A stretch of 64,000 nucleotides of DNA from Glandiceps talaboti (GCF_964340395.1 NC_135568.1:10955776-11019775), one strand, 5' to 3'. Shown: positions 43,070 through 55,700, counted from the first letter of the stretch. Made by a program: numbers and translations. The notes: generated by a model not told the origin, from the sequence alone.

Positions 43070-44475
43070 TAGTAATCCAAAAGCTAAGTCCAGATGCTTG
43101 CCTAAGGTTAGTGTGACAGTCTACAGTAAACCACCTGTGAGAGGTGTCTATGACGCAGTCTTGGAAATGGTTCAGCCATGAACTTCTTCAGTTTATTTCA
43201 GATTTAAGGAGATCCCAGAGGAGGTTTGGTCATACCTGTAAAGTGAAATGTACATTATTTGTCATAAAAGTAATTGACTGAAGGTTGGTAGTCTAGATGC
43301 TATCTGTGACTTCCAATCTCAAGATCTCCCTTCACTCTGTCTAGCTCAATGAGAAATCATGAACCAACAGTTGTTCATGCAAATGAGTAAAGCTCCAGCT
43401 GGTAGAATGACAATGTAAAAAATGTATAAGTAGTGTCCTTATCTGAAACACCATATTTGGACATTATGTAAATGTCCTTCTCCTACCACCACCCTGCCCC
43501 CACCCCATAAACACTAACTTATTATCATGGCCAGAATTTGGTGATTGATAAACAATTAAGGCATGATGTTAATGATTATGTGGGTGGCTTCATTTGAATT
43601 CTAAATATCATTAGACATGAGAAGAGATTTGAATCCATGTAAAACGTGTGCAGTTATGACTTAAATACATGGATGAACTTTACAGGGTGAAACTTGAGAG
43701 GCAAGACTAAAATGATAAATTTAATCTATTGAAAGTGCAGTAAAGGTCATGTTTTTATTATTATAACCTTTGACCTATAAAATGCATTATTATTTGACCT
43801 TTGACCTGATACATCAGTATAGTAGACAATCACACATCAATACTTCTATATCATCTTCAGAGTCAGACAGTGCCACACCCAGTCTTGAAGACATGTACTA
43901 TAAATCTGAATATTTTAAACACTTCAAATGTTTACTTGTACCTTTTCTGTATACTCAGAATGCTTTAGGCAACTGTTTTTCTGTATGCTTGGCATTATGG
44001 TTGGATCAAACACAACTTTGTCTACCAACCAATAATCTCCAAATTTTTTTGAAATGAAAAATACAGATAAACAAAGTAATAAGTTATGTGTTTAGTCCAC
44101 CGGTACATTATGCAAGAAGAGCATGTGAAATATAGCTAATATATTTGTCACACAAGAATTACAATGATAACAACAGCATTCTACATATTTGAAGAAAAGG
44201 AATCCCTATGTAAACTCTCTGAACTACATTTTGTACTATCTGGAGTTGCAAGCGTAAGGTTATGTTGACAAATGTTTGTGTTTGATAATGAAATAAAATG
44301 TGTATTTGTCATCAGATTGAAACCAAACTTGGCATGCTTTAGATGTGAATTTTAGGACTGTCTTGGGATTATTTGTACATACATTGTTGTACTTCCAGTA
44401 ACCACACCTCATCTGTAGTGGTTACCTTAGCCCTTATATAACACGTACTCATCTGCAGTGATTGATTTCTTTAGT
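43070..44475. other. No gene; hairpin fragment and DR1 pair
   Basis: A hairpin H fragment (TAGTCTAGATGCTATCTGTG) is at 43288-43335. A 95-codon frame at 43770-44057 contains SSSESDSATPSLED but lacks a convincing exon structure. Confidence 0.35.
43764..43807 (-). promoter_or_regulatory. DR1 pair (one perfect, one single-mismatch)
   Basis: TAACCTTTGACCT at 43764-43776 (one mismatch) and TGACCTTTGACCT at 43795-43807 (perfect), 31 bp start to start. Confidence 0.45.
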
Positions 44476-44479
44476 CCTC

Positions 44480-44640
44480 TTGTAATCGTCTAGGTAACCA
44501 AGATTAGATTATTTGTGGTTGTAAACAATATAAAAGATTGTTTACAACAATGATGGTGAGTCATGATTTAAAATGGAAGATGTGATACCACTTCCCATAA
44601 TGCACTATTCAAGATGGCAGATATGCAAATTCCCTAATGA
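44480..44640. mobile_element. MITE F, right-part copy
   Basis: ATTTGTGGTTGTAAACAATA, TTCCCATAATGCACTATTCA and GATATGCAAATTCCCTA align with the right half of 31985-32241. The left end is decayed. Confidence 0.5.
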
Positions 44641-44797
44641 TTACCATCTGGATTAACATTAGATTTTAACTATTTTATTGCATGTACTGAGCTTGCAAAT
44701 CAACTTGGCACCAGGACTTATTCAAACACCAATATAAGTAAATTGAAATGTATCAATCATAATACTTCCCTTCCCGTTTACATGTACTTCCCATCTC

Positions 44798-44798
<1 letters not shown>

Positions 44799-44830
<32 letters not shown>
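44799..44830 (+). repeat. T32 homopolymer
   Basis: Could be the poly-A tail of a minus-strand retrocopy, but no recognised body lies next to it. Confidence 0.9.
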
Positions 44831-44831
<1 letters not shown>

Positions 44832-44982
44832 GTCAGACATTCCTGAGACATACGCATTGTCTACAGTATGCTGTCAGTATGACAATCCATCATTTGATCT
44901 CTAATATTTCATTGTCACGGCAACAATTCTCCTGTTCATGCTGTAAAGTAGATTTACAGACAGGCTTCAGGTTATTGTCATC

Positions 44983-45002
44983 TGACCTTTCACCTTTGAC
45001 CT
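44983..45002 (-). promoter_or_regulatory. Three nuclear-receptor half-sites at DR1 spacing
   Basis: TGACCT, TCACCT and TGACCT with single T spacers, that is, two overlapping DR1 sites sharing an imperfect middle half-site. Confidence 0.4.
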
Positions 45003-45167
45003 GAAGCTGTTGTCTAGTTGTCTTCATTTGGTATTATGAGTTATGATTTCCGTGGTTTCACTCAATTAACTTGTCTGTTGTTGAATGGGGTATTAGGTAA
45101 TGAGACTTGTCTGCCAATTAGCATAGCCACTAAATCATTAATTTAAAGGTAACTCTATACCTGTATT

Positions 45168-45181
45168 GGGGGGGGGGGGGG
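45168..45181 (+). repeat. G14 homopolymer
   Basis: Run of 14 G. Confidence 0.85.
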
Positions 45182-45369
45182 TTGTTGATCGGTCCCACAG
45201 ACAGCAATATCTTCATGGAAACTAATCAAATACCAATATTTAGACTCTATTAGAGGTTAGTTTTATCTAAAAGTATAGTTTGAAATTGTGATTTCATTGG
45301 GTGCTGATTTCTGAGTGCAGACCCAAAAATCATTTTGATCGGATACATTGCACCATACTAATTACTATA

Positions 45370-45420
45370 TACAGTCGAATATCCGAATTGATCGGTCATC
45401 TGAACTGACTACGTGTCCCC
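45370..45420 (+). mobile_element. Possible pogo-like terminal repeat, solo
   Basis: ACAGTCGAATATCCGAATTG then ATCGGTCATCTGAAC resembles the CAGTCGA...CCGAA...ATCGG ends of pogo/Tigger-type elements and sits next to TA. No inverted partner was found nearby. Confidence 0.3.
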
Positions 45421-45788
45421 CAAAAAAATCTATTGTTCCGATGTACATATAGGTAGCTATGCAAAATTGTTTACCCCATAGCTGATTCAGTACTGTTCAG
45501 GGTGTATTATAGTTTCAAAAAACTTTCCAGTTGCAGCTTGATGTTACTACATGTATATAGCCATGTTGGTTGTTGTCAAAAGATTATCACTTGCTACAGA
45601 CAATTATTATAACTCTCTCAAGAAGCCATATATGTTTAGATAACTTTTTGAGACGGTAAGACTAAAAGAGAAGTCTTTAGAATTGTGATATAAGCTTACA
45701 ATTGCTTCTAATCAGTTGGAGTTTTCTTGAACTAAGTAACAGGAAAAGTTTAAGACTATTATTTTTGAGGCTCATAATTATATTTTAT

Positions 45789-45886
45789 CGCAACGTTGTA
45801 AGCCCCAGGCCTCTTTACAACACCATCCAAAATGTATCCACCAAGAAGCTTCAGTAGAAATGTGTGCGCTGGCTTGCGAGGATGGT
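45789..45886 (-). repeat. Dispersed repeat R, copy 4
   Basis: Minus-strand segments CTCGCAAGCCAGCGCAC, ATTTCTACTGAAGC, GGTGTTGTAAAGAGGCC and GGGGCTTACAACGTTGCG keep the family order; the most diverged copy. Confidence 0.4.
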
Positions 45887-45974
45887 GCTATCCATTGCAT
45901 TGAATCTTAAGACCTCTCTTTACGTAATAACTTTTACAAATGACATGGGGAATATAGGGATCACGTTTGTATTT

Positions 45975-46236
45975 AGGATAGACTTAGACTCTCTCACAGT
46001 CCTTGAAGCTTCGCATAAATAGCTAAAACTTGGGTTGTTTTGTATGTATCTACTGCATAACACATCAACAAAATGTTAGCCCTATGTGATCGATGAGGGC
46101 GCACAGTACAGGGATACTGGGATACTAGTATACGAGTATAATTATGCAGTAGATACATACAAAACAACCCAAGTTTTAGCTATTTATGCGAAGCTTCGAG
46201 GACTGTGAGAGAGTCTAGGATAGACTAGGATAGACT
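45975..46236. mobile_element. Young 232-bp inverted-repeat element, MULE-like
   Basis: Arms 45985-46060 and 46142-46217 (76 nt) are reverse complements with one mismatch. They start TAGACTCTCTCACAGTCC and include GAAGCTTCGCATAAATAGC. The 81-nt middle has no gene. AGGATAGACT flanks the element at 45975-45984 and 46217-46226, and is repeated once more at 46227-46236. A 9-10 bp direct flank plus long terminal repeats is typical of Mutator-like elements; here that assignment is inference. The near-identity of the arms implies recent origin or gene conversion between arms. No transposase is present. Confidence 0.85.
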
Positions 46237-46239
46237 GAG

Positions 46240-46905
46240 AACCTAAGCAATTGAACCCTGGTTATACAGCAAACTGTCAGTTTAAGTTAAATCTCCCCCT
46301 CTACTGTCTATGGTTAGTCAATCCAGCTGATCTTCTGACACTGTATAGCACGATAAAAGTTTTACGGTTGCAGTTTTAGTGAATGGTGCCACCAAAGTTT
46401 CTATTGTGCATTGACCAAGTGCCTAGAATCAGCCTTGTATACATTGTGACAGTACATGTAGTTCATAATACAATAGCATACAATAGAATGCAGATCCCTT
46501 GTCAAGTCGTAAAAAGCACAAAAAGACCCCAGATCACACAGGTCACCCTGTAAACATTAAAACTGTTAGAAGAATTCTTGGTAATTTGTTTTAATGTATA
46601 TATCTAGCAGAAATTATATGTCACCTTATTGCAAACTTTAAAAGTATTAGAGTTAAAAAAAAAAATCTTCATTCCAGTGGGAGGGAGGTCAGTAAATTGA
46701 ACACTCCAAACAACCAATGGTTCATAGGGATTCTCTTACATACTCTCACTGTCTCAACGGCTGAGCTCAGGGAAAGTGCCTGAGGCTATCACTACAAAGT
46801 TCTTGCATAAAACATGCAAAGCATGTCAGATTTATCCTAGCTGTATTAACTGTCAAATACCCAATTTTGTCGAAGATCTTTTCTTCCACCTGATTTGCTT
46901 GGCTG
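46240..46905. other. No feature recognised
   Basis: A/T-rich, no repeats matched. Confidence 0.4.
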
Positions 46906-46909
46906 GCAG

Positions 46910-46975
46910 TGTATTGTTAGGTGTATTGATATAAAGGCCTACCTCTGTACAGACCCTATTGACATGAACACAAAG
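46910..46975 (+). other. Possible 66-nt internal exon
   Basis: A strong pyrimidine-rich acceptor (TTCTTCCACC...GGCTGGCAG) ends at 46909. Exactly 22 codons follow in the only open phase (CIVRCIDIKAYLCTDPIDMN, then TK), ending AAAG|GTAACG, a weak donor. Three Cys in 22 residues would fit an extracellular domain. No family recognised. Confidence 0.25.
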
Positions 46976-47378
46976 GTAACGTTTGCATGCCTATTTATAA
47001 TAGTTTCGGGATTTGACTCTCTGTTTTTGTTAAGCCGGACAACGTTGTGTAGGGTGGAGGGAGCAAGACAGAAAGAATAAGGTGCTGGTGTTGAGAAAGA
47101 GGCAATGATTTATGTATAGTACCAATTCCTGTTTATATGCAAAGTGTTCTATATACGATACAGTAGGGCGTTCGTTACAAGCTGGAACACACTCTTAGTA
47201 GTAACGTTGTGATACGTATGTACGTACGGAAACCCCAACCCCAATCGGGTCACTTCCTGTTGGGTTTCGGGTAAGAAAGGATACACAGAGGAATAGGAAT
47301 TACAGTTCAGTTGTTTTGTGGATAACAGATAATACAACATCAACAGAATGTTTAGATCAACAGCTAGTGTAACACTAC

Positions 47379-47622
47379 TACGTACAAAGTTTCAAATGCT
47401 CTTCGATGCAGATTTAAAGGGTAAGCAAACTGCTTTTCTTTGAGAGAAAAAAAACTTAATAGGTTTTTAAAAAGTTCAATGATTATTGTTATTGTTTATT
47501 CACACTGTTACGTACAATTTAGTCCCAAATACTCTTCCACATAGATTTATGTGTATTAGCAAAGTCCTCTTTATTGAAGAAAAAACTTATATGTTGGTCA
47601 TTTTGATTGTTTTATTCACATA
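47379..47622 (+). repeat. Degenerate duplication, about 120 bp x 2
   Basis: Each unit has ACGTACAA, CAAAT(G/A)CTCTTC, CA(G/T)ATTTA, TT(T)GA(G/A)GAAAAAACTTA and GTTTATTCACA-type blocks. Confidence 0.65.
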
Positions 47623-47624
47623 TA

Positions 47625-48715
47625 ACTTTCACTGTTCACAGGTAAGTTTGTTCGTATGTAGAGTATTGTTAACGTTAGTTAGTTTAGTGAGTGTCTGAGA
47701 ATCTGTTCTGCTTAATAGTAGTAGTCAGTGAAACTAAAAAAAAACAAGATATAGCTAATTTGAAACATATAGTTACAACAACTTTTACTTATAAATTGAA
47801 AGTTGAATACAAAATGTATATTGATTGGAATCCAAGCAGGATCTATAACCATGCAATCTACCTAAAGATTTGAGTTTTCTGGTAGTGTGATTTGAAGATA
47901 GAATTCCTTCAAACATTTTTTGTGAATTTACTTGGGTCTGTGTTTAACTGGATGTCATTGATTCACATGAAACAATGTTTTCATTCTAAACAGAAAGTTT
48001 TCTTTGCCAACTTTAGTGTATTGGTTTGCTAAACAGACTAATTAATCAAAACTTTTCACAACAAAATGATTATTTCAAACTTCAACGGAAAAAAATGAGT
48101 AAAGACTTGATGATTAATGAATGGGTATTGACGTAACAGAGCAGATTTGGTTACCCTCAGAATACACCTTTATACCAGACGAAGCACGCATCACACCACA
48201 ATAACACAGGCGATGACCTTTAGGGACCAGGTTGAACACAGACATCTCTGTGTTCACCCCAGTATTCGTTTATGCACATATACAACACTGTTTGCAAATA
48301 CTTGGGCTGTCATAGTAGGTTGTATTGATTTTGTGCACAAGACTCAAATCAAGGTTGAATGAGCTGAGGTGATTTATGAAAATTATGTAGTTACAATAGT
48401 CAATAATGTCAGTCTGGTATGTACAATGATTTTTATAAACTTAGTACATAAAGAGAGTAGTGTTCGTAGGTTTTAGTTTTATGATTTCAACTCCTTCAGT
48501 ACACTATATTTTTTGTCATTCTAGCAAAACGTTGGCAGAGAGAGGAGGAATGTAGTCTTGAGATTTTTTTGGTCAGAATTTGTAGTATTGTGAGTAATTG
48601 TCAGTCGACTGCTATTGTGTTCATCAGTAGTTACATACATGCAAGTCATGTTTGTATATTAAAGTCTAGTTTTGTGATATTATTCTCATTCCATTTCTAT
48701 AGATTTCTATTATTC
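47625..48715. other. No gene recognised
   Basis: A hairpin with 10-bp perfect arms (TGAACACAGA / TCTGTGTTCA, 4-nt loop) lies at 48233-48256 in a slightly CpG-richer patch. Frames of 60-71 codons are unsupported. Confidence 0.4.
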
Positions 48716-48734
48716 AGGTGAAAATTATGTAGAA

Positions 48735-49135
48735 GTTTGAGATATTGCACAAGATGGAAACAAATTGTACAAGTTTTGGATATTTTTGACAGGGTTGTCA
48801 AAATAATTTGGATATAGGACAAGTTCTAAAAATGTTGGATATTGGAAAAGTTGTAAAAATATTGGATATCTGTCAAGTTGTAGAAATATTGGATATTGGA
48901 CAAATTTTAGAGATATTGGACTGGTTATAGAAATATAGGATATTGGACAAGTTATAGAAATATTGGATATTTGACAAGTTGAAGAAATATTGGATATTGT
49001 TATAGAAATATTGGATATTGGACAAGTTACAGAAATATTAGATATTGGACAAGTTATAGAACTTGGATATTGTTCAACACATAGAAATTTTCGAGAAATT
49101 GGAGAAGTTTTGAATGTGCCATTAGTAGTTGAAGT
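48735..49135. repeat. Minisatellite, about 15-30 bp unit
   Basis: Repeats of AAATATTGGATATTGGACAA and GTTATAGAA in many variants. A 143-codon minus-strand frame (48725-49156) is its translation (ISNISITCPISN-type repeats) and is not a gene. Confidence 0.9.
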
Positions 49136-49139
49136 TTTT

Positions 49140-50015
49140 GAAATGTAATTGGTCATACAACTTTAAAATGTACGACAAGTTGTAGAAGATTGTTTGTGTG
49201 CTGTTTTTCAGACAACAATAACGATTTGTTTTGTAATCTGATCTATGACACAGACATACAGGCATGTAAGTTGTTGTCCTTCTAACATGTTGACATTAAC
49301 TTCTATTGTGAAGGACACACTTTTAGGTCATGCGTTACCTGTATTCAGTTTTGTACATTTTGTCTCGCCACTGCTCTTACACAGATAATGAGTACTTTAA
49401 AACATGTAGTTTGTTGTTGTCTTTTAGTGGCCCAGTGTCTCTGCCAGTAAGAGATATGTCTTTTGATTGTCTCAAGTTACTCAAAATCATAGGTATACAT
49501 GTCTTTCTATACAGACTGCTAGGATGTTTACCTATGACAGCCTTGAAGATTGTGAGAGTTTCTTGTTGATATATGAGAATAGGCTGAAACATTGATGAAT
49601 GATTCTGAGTGCAAATACACTGTTTTTAGATTTCTACCATTGTCACTACAAAGAGGCCCAGCAGTTTTACAACAATGACAATAAAATAGTGAATGCAGAG
49701 CTAACAATAGTGAATTACAGGGCAAAATCTAGTCAAAGTGTAGTATACTGGAACCAGAAGTGAATTAGTCTAGACACTAGCTGTAGCTTCAAACCTCAAT
49801 AGCCATGGATAAAAGGCAAAATCTATTAACTGTGTAGTTACAGTATACTGGCACTAGAAATGAACTTTACTGTTCATTTTGTCTGCAGAAAGGAAGAGAA
49901 ATGGTGATTAATTAGAAATAGAAATAAATTAGACAGAGATCTCAAAGTCACGGTTTGGATAAAGATCAAAATACCTAGTAGGTGTGACAGGTAGCTTACT
50001 AGTATCAAGCTATAG
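49140..50015. other. No gene; hairpin H fragment
   Basis: TAGTCTAGACACTAGCTGTA and GCTTCAAACCTCAATAGCCA at 49770-49805 belong to hairpin family H. Confidence 0.4.
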
Positions 50016-50019
50016 AAAA

Positions 50020-50122
50020 AGTTGGTGCAGAAGAAAATAATGATTCTATGTAATCCTTATGGCTTCATTGATATAACTAGTGTGAGAACATTGAATTGAA
50101 ACCTTGGCATTTAAAGGCCAAT
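50020..50122 (+). mobile_element. tRNA-derived SINE-2, copy 4
   Basis: GATTCTATGTAATCCTTATG, GCTTCATTGATA, ATTGAATTGAAACC and GGCATTTAAAGG; box B is more decayed than in the other copies. Confidence 0.5.
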
Positions 50123-50410
50123 AATTCAACCCCAGTCCCCTACCCCTCAATCCCCATCCTTATATACTCTCAGCAGTGGAGCCATACGGATTAGATACAA
50201 ACTGTCATTTGTGCTGGACCATCTTTTCTATAACTCTACCAGACCATTGCTTTTCATGCCTAGGTAGTAATCGTTATCGTAACTGGGGAAGCAAGATTAC
50301 ACCACACCCACAATGACAGATCTGGCAGTCTAAGGATAATGTAGCAGAACTATCCTATTCCTTCAAATTCTCTGTGTTTTCATCAACAAGTCTGCAACAT
50401 AAATCCACGG

Positions 50411-50560
50411 AATCTCACTGGGAAAGATAAGAATTCTGGATAACTTCCAGGCTTCATACTTCTGATTTCTCCAGACATACTATGAATCTCACTGGGAAAG
50501 ATGAAGTGTTCTGGAAAAGTTCCAGACATCATAACATTTTATTCTCCAAACAGATTATCT
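50411..50560 (+). repeat. 75-bp tandem duplication
   Basis: AATCTCACTGGGAAAGAT, TTCTGGA(T/A)AA, (C/G)TTCCAG(G/A)C(T/A)TCAT and TTCTCCA(G/A)ACA occur twice. Confidence 0.8.
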
Positions 50561-50931
50561 TTCCAAAAAGCAAAACTTAAATTTCCAAGTTGCATGCCTG
50601 TTCATGGTAAAGCGTACTCGGACACCTCACTTAGTATTTAAAACTATGAAATATTAGATTACATACATATCTAGGAGTCCCTGTCTTGCCTTTGACTAGG
50701 GTCATCACATTACCAGTAGGAGTACAACCATGTCTACACGCCATGTTATTTTCGTTCCACAGTAGAAAGTACAAAAACAGTTTGAGTCTTTACATTTTTC
50801 ATACTTCAGTAGATTTTTTTAAAAAGAACTTTGATTGATTAATGAAATCGCAACCATTCTGAAGTATAAAAGAATACATACGAAGCAATATGGTACATGA
50901 ATTACAAGCTGAATATATATAACATTTAATA

Positions 50932-50971
50932 GAGGGAGGGAGAGAAGGCGGGAGGGAGAGAGAAAGAGAGA

Positions 50972-51056
<85 letters not shown>

Positions 51057-51088
51057 AAAAGAGAGGGGGGAGGAGGGAGGGAGAAAAA
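50932..51088 (+). repeat. (GA)n microsatellite with G-rich borders
   Basis: About 75 bp of pure GA flanked by GGGA/AGGG variants. A purine tract this long can form triplex (H-DNA). Confidence 0.95.
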
Positions 51089-51424
51089 AAATAAATTTGA
51101 TAAATAATAGTAAAACAGTGTTATTTAAAATGTGGGGAAAATGAATGAAATAGAATGCAGAAACTGACTAAAGTCATATAAGAACCTAGGAGGAAGTCAT
51201 GGACCTTTGAAGTTATATGGAAAGAAAAATTCCAAATTAAAAATTATTGTTTGTCATATGAGTATGATCAATGAATATATGACACCTGTCTGTCATTAAT
51301 TATTTAACAGCAAGACATATGCAACAGGTGGCTACTATACTGTGTGCGTGTGACACCATTAACCTCCAAGTTGTTTGCAATGCAAACATACATCATGTTG
51401 TGTGTAGAAATAACACAGCTGAAC

Positions 51425-51600
51425 ACTTGGTATTCTGAGGTTCACTCTTTCCTAAAGCTAAAGCACCGAAACTACATACAGTCTGACTAAGATATTCTGA
51501 GGATGACTCTTACGTAAAGCTAAAACAACAGAACTACGTACACTGACTAAGGTATTCTAAGGATTATCCCAAAGCTAGAACAATAGAACTATGTACACTG
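51425..51600 (+). repeat. Tandem repeat, about 60 bp x 3
   Basis: GTATTCTGAGG(T/A)T, AAAGCTAAA(A/G)CA, AGAACTA(C/T)GTACACTGA(C)T. Confidence 0.8.

Positions 51601-51602
<2 letters not shown>

Positions 51603-51631
<29 letters not shown>
51603..51631 (+). repeat. A29 homopolymer
   Basis: Directly follows the 60-bp array. Confidence 0.9.
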
Positions 51632-51633
<2 letters not shown>

Positions 51634-51634
51634 C

Positions 51635-52520
51635 ACAGCAGCAGTAAATACCCCCTACAGTAGCAGTAAATCACATTGTTGGATAAACCCCATCAGTCAA
51701 TTTGATCATAATGTCTCCGTGACCATAGAACATAAAACATAAACAAGGCATTTGGACAAAAAACATCAAACTAAATGTGTCACTATAACTTTTATCTGAA
51801 ACAACATGTGACGTACTACTACAATTTATCTACTAATTCCCACATGGCTTGAATCAATGACAGTCAGTTACAAAAGCAATGTCATTAACAGATCCAATCA
51901 TTGTCTCTGGGTTTTGTTCTTGTAGGGTCGTCATTTTAGAAGTTTGGACATTTTGTCCGTGTAAGGTTGTGAATACATAAACTCATTCAAACCTGTGTTC
52001 CCAATAGTACTTTACTCCATAATCAAGGTCTAATGTATAGAAAACTAAATTTTTAACGAGATTTTACTCCTATCTGTTTCTTAGGTTCAAAAATGTGATT
52101 CAGTAAAAATATTGAATACGTATATTGTAACAAGCAGTTCTAAATCTGTTTACGCAAGCTATGTTTTCCCACAGGAGATATAAACAGCAATAAGCTATAC
52201 AGTAAATGACAAGAATATTAGTCGGCTTAATGTCGCCAAACATTGTATAAATCCTTCAGAGTTTCCAACATCTTTCATGGTATCCTTGAAATGTGTTTTG
52301 TCTAGAATTCTCTTGTGTCCCAACTAACTCACAGTGAATGATAGGTTCTTGGTTTATCCTTTGCGTCTGTAGAATACAAATCTGTAACTTTCTATAACAA
52401 CAAAGTAATTTTCTTTCAATGTCTGTTGAATCTTTTTTGTGTAAAAGCTGGCAAAAGTACAAATTGTTGTTACAGTATTTATTGTACAGTTCATTTTATT
52501 TCTTGGCAAAAATGGGCTTT
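51635..52520. other. No feature recognised
   Basis: Minus-strand frames at 52256-52462 and 52354-52560 overlap in different phases and are unsupported. Confidence 0.4.
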
Positions 52521-52526
52521 TCCTAG

Positions 52527-52612
52527 TTAGCCCAGAAACTTGGCCATATGACTTGAACATTCTGGTGGATATTGTCGTCAGATAGCCCAGTCTCTGGGCT
52601 ATTAGTGTTACA
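52527..52612. mobile_element. Hairpin MITE family B, copy
   Basis: TTAGCCCAGAAACTTGGCCA and CAGATAGCCCAGTCTCTGGG around ATTCTGGTGGATATTGTCGT. Confidence 0.6.
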
Positions 52613-52613
<1 letters not shown>

Positions 52614-52651
<38 letters not shown>

Positions 52652-52660
52652 CAATCAATG
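52614..52660 (+). repeat. (AATC)n microsatellite
   Basis: About eleven AATC units with one AATA interruption, immediately after the MITE. Confidence 0.9.
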
Positions 52661-52929
52661 CAGTCAGTCAACTACATGAAACGTCAAACTCCAGAAAACT
52701 GTTCTGTTCATTGGCAGTAAATCTATCAATGAAATCAACAATTTGTGTAACAACAAAGATAAGATTGCTTGTGTTTGTAAACTTGAGCAGAAATTCCATG
52801 AAAGTCATGGAATTCAAAGTCCTGGAAAAGTTTAAATTATTCCGTGAATCTCCCTGAAAATGAAATTTATAAAATGGTCAGTTTTACGGATAGAAAAATC
52901 CATTGCGTGACAATACACTTTTTCTTTGA

Positions 52930-53690
52930 CAAGACAATTTTGGCAGACTGTTAGTGTTCCTGAGAAGTTTTACAAACAGTTTTTTGTCAATAGATAATGT
53001 AAACTCATGGAAAAAATCTTATAGAAACCCCTTTGAATTCCAAAGTCAGTGCGTTAACTAAAGTCTGTCATAGAAGAACACAAAAGACAAACAAGACATA
53101 GAACATGTATATGACAAACCACCATTTTTCTTGGCTGTGTTAGTGACAAGTTTTACAATAGCTCCAAGAAAATGACACAAGTGTCACAGCGATGAAAACT
53201 CATAGAAAGTAACTTGAAAAAAAAATAACTTCAGAAATGCTTTGAAGTAACTTGAAAAGTTCAGAAATGCTTTGAAATTGTTTTAGGAATGATAAGTGTA
53301 CAAACCCAGTCATAGAAGAGTAATCGAAAACACAGTATGTCATGTTACTAATTAGGCACTTTGGTTTAGTGAGAAGTTTTACAAAAACGCAAAGAAAATG
53401 ACTTGAGTGAATTGTGACAACTGTTGGAAAATAACTTGAAAACTTTTAGAGAAAGTACTTAAAAGTGAAGTGATTAGTATAAATCCTGTCTTGGAAGAAT
53501 ACAAAAGACATGTTGAGTATGTCATGTTGCTGTAATAGTGAGAAGTTTTACAAAAACACAAAGATAATGACTTTAGTGTATCGTGACAACTCATGGAAAA
53601 TAATTTATGAAAACTTGTAGAAACTACTCAAAATTAAAGAGATTGGTATGAACCCTGTCATGTAAGAATACAAACGACACAGTATTGTAA
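52930..53690 (+). repeat. Degenerate tandem repeat, about 150-170 bp x 4-5
   Basis: Units share GTGAGAAGTTTTACAAAAAC, AAGAAAATGAC, GTGACAACT, ATGGAAAATAA, AACTTGTAGA and CCTGTCATAGAAGAATACAAAAG-type words. Confidence 0.75.
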
Positions 53691-53694
53691 TGTG

Positions 53695-54115
53695 AAGTAG
53701 TACCTGGTGATTTAGAACTGATGTCTATGATCAGACATGTATACTCATTGTCTTGTACCAATTACATGGATTAAGATTTATCACTTTATCCTGTTCAGAC
53801 TTGTCATGTTCTCAAAGTTCCCATCATTTGTATGCATAGTAACAATACTGCAAACTGGACAGTCTCGACAAAAGTGAGTATTGTATAGGTTTGTGAGTAC
53901 TCTGACTAGCTTTCACTCTGTATGGAGAGCATCATCAGTAAATTTAAATCACCCAGTGCATACATATACAGTATATAGAATAGTGGATAACATCAAAAGT
54001 GAACTCTTCAGATTTCTAACTAAGTGTTATGACTCAGCTTTTACCTGTGCACAGATTTTCAATCAGGTCAGCAAAATCACTTTGTAATTAATACTTTGCT
54101 GAAGTGATCGATACT
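53695..54115. other. No feature recognised
   Basis: A 68-codon frame at 53881-54087 is unsupported. Confidence 0.35.
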
Positions 54116-54119
54116 TATC

Positions 54120-54662
<543 letters not shown>

Positions 54663-54664
54663 AT

Positions 54665-55700
54665 TTAACTTCTTATTAATATTATATTTTCCCTTACAAT
54701 AACTTCCCTCTGCTCTCTGATAATCACCTGTCAATGTCATTTTAATTAAATTTGCCTCCGAGTTAACCCCATCCTATCCTCTAAATCTTGTTCTATAGGT
54801 ATCCAGATGCATAGATGGTGACTAATGTAAGCTAAGTTGTATCCAGTACTTAACAAGTGATCCATGCTATAGGTATAACTGAACCATGGCAATCATTCTA
54901 TAGGCATTCACACAGTTAATGTAGCAGAAATTGTCTTTTTCTGCCCAATTTCAATAACATGGCGTTGGGTGTAATTTAAATGCTGGTACACAGAGGTGGT
55001 CAAGGGAAGCTATGCAGTACACCTTATATGGGGTAAAAAATAGAAATGAAAAAAATAGTAATCTTGTTTTTAGAATATGCCCCAAAATGCTCAATTGATC
55101 ATATATAATCAGTTGCATGTTGTACGGTGACATTTTAACACAAACACAAAGATTGATATACTAGTAAAAGTATTTATTACCTATACCATTTCTTAATGTA
55201 TATGTCCTAAAATTTAGGGTTGGTAGGAATGTTAGTCATGTCTTGTACATTCAGACAAAACACGTTTGATATATGATATAGATACATGGTTTGCAAGTCA
55301 TGTAATTACATTTTTGATGATAGATACCACAGACAGAACTGTTGAAATAGAAGTATTCTCTACCATTCACATTAAAAACATATGAATAATGTCCCCCAAA
55401 AAAGTGGAGGTTGGGAGGTGTGTTAGTTTTGCTAGCTGTTAAACACTGTGAGTTTGTAAACCTGTTGATCTGGAATTCTGAGTCATATCATTTGGTTTTA
55501 CTTTCTGCTGTTTACTTAAGTTGTTTTCAATAGAAAGCTTATGGTAGTAATCTATGTTATGTCACCATGGTTCTTTGAGCCTGTATGTCTGTGAAATCTG
55601 TGTCATCTAAAATTAGAGTTTGTTTGTCTATGACCTTTGACCCTATACCTGCCAACTGTTATTAAATCAATTTACAATAATTGTATGGTAAACTATGGCA
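54665..55700. other. No gene; one near-DR1
   Basis: TGACCTTTGACCC at 55631-55643 is one base off a DR1. Confidence 0.4.

Noticed and set aside
43862-43895. Possible 34-nt microexon (within SSSESDSATPSLED)
   Set aside because: The acceptor is acceptable but the donor GTACTA is poor and nothing supports the neighbouring exons.
48233-48256. Perfect 10-bp-arm hairpin as a microRNA or terminator
   Set aside because: The stem is too short for a microRNA precursor and there is no gene context for a terminator.
48725-49156. 143-codon minus-strand open frame
   Set aside because: It is the translation of the ATATTGGATATTGGACAA minisatellite.
50819-51058. 79-codon Ser/Leu-repeat frame
   Set aside because: Translation of the GA microsatellite on the minus strand.
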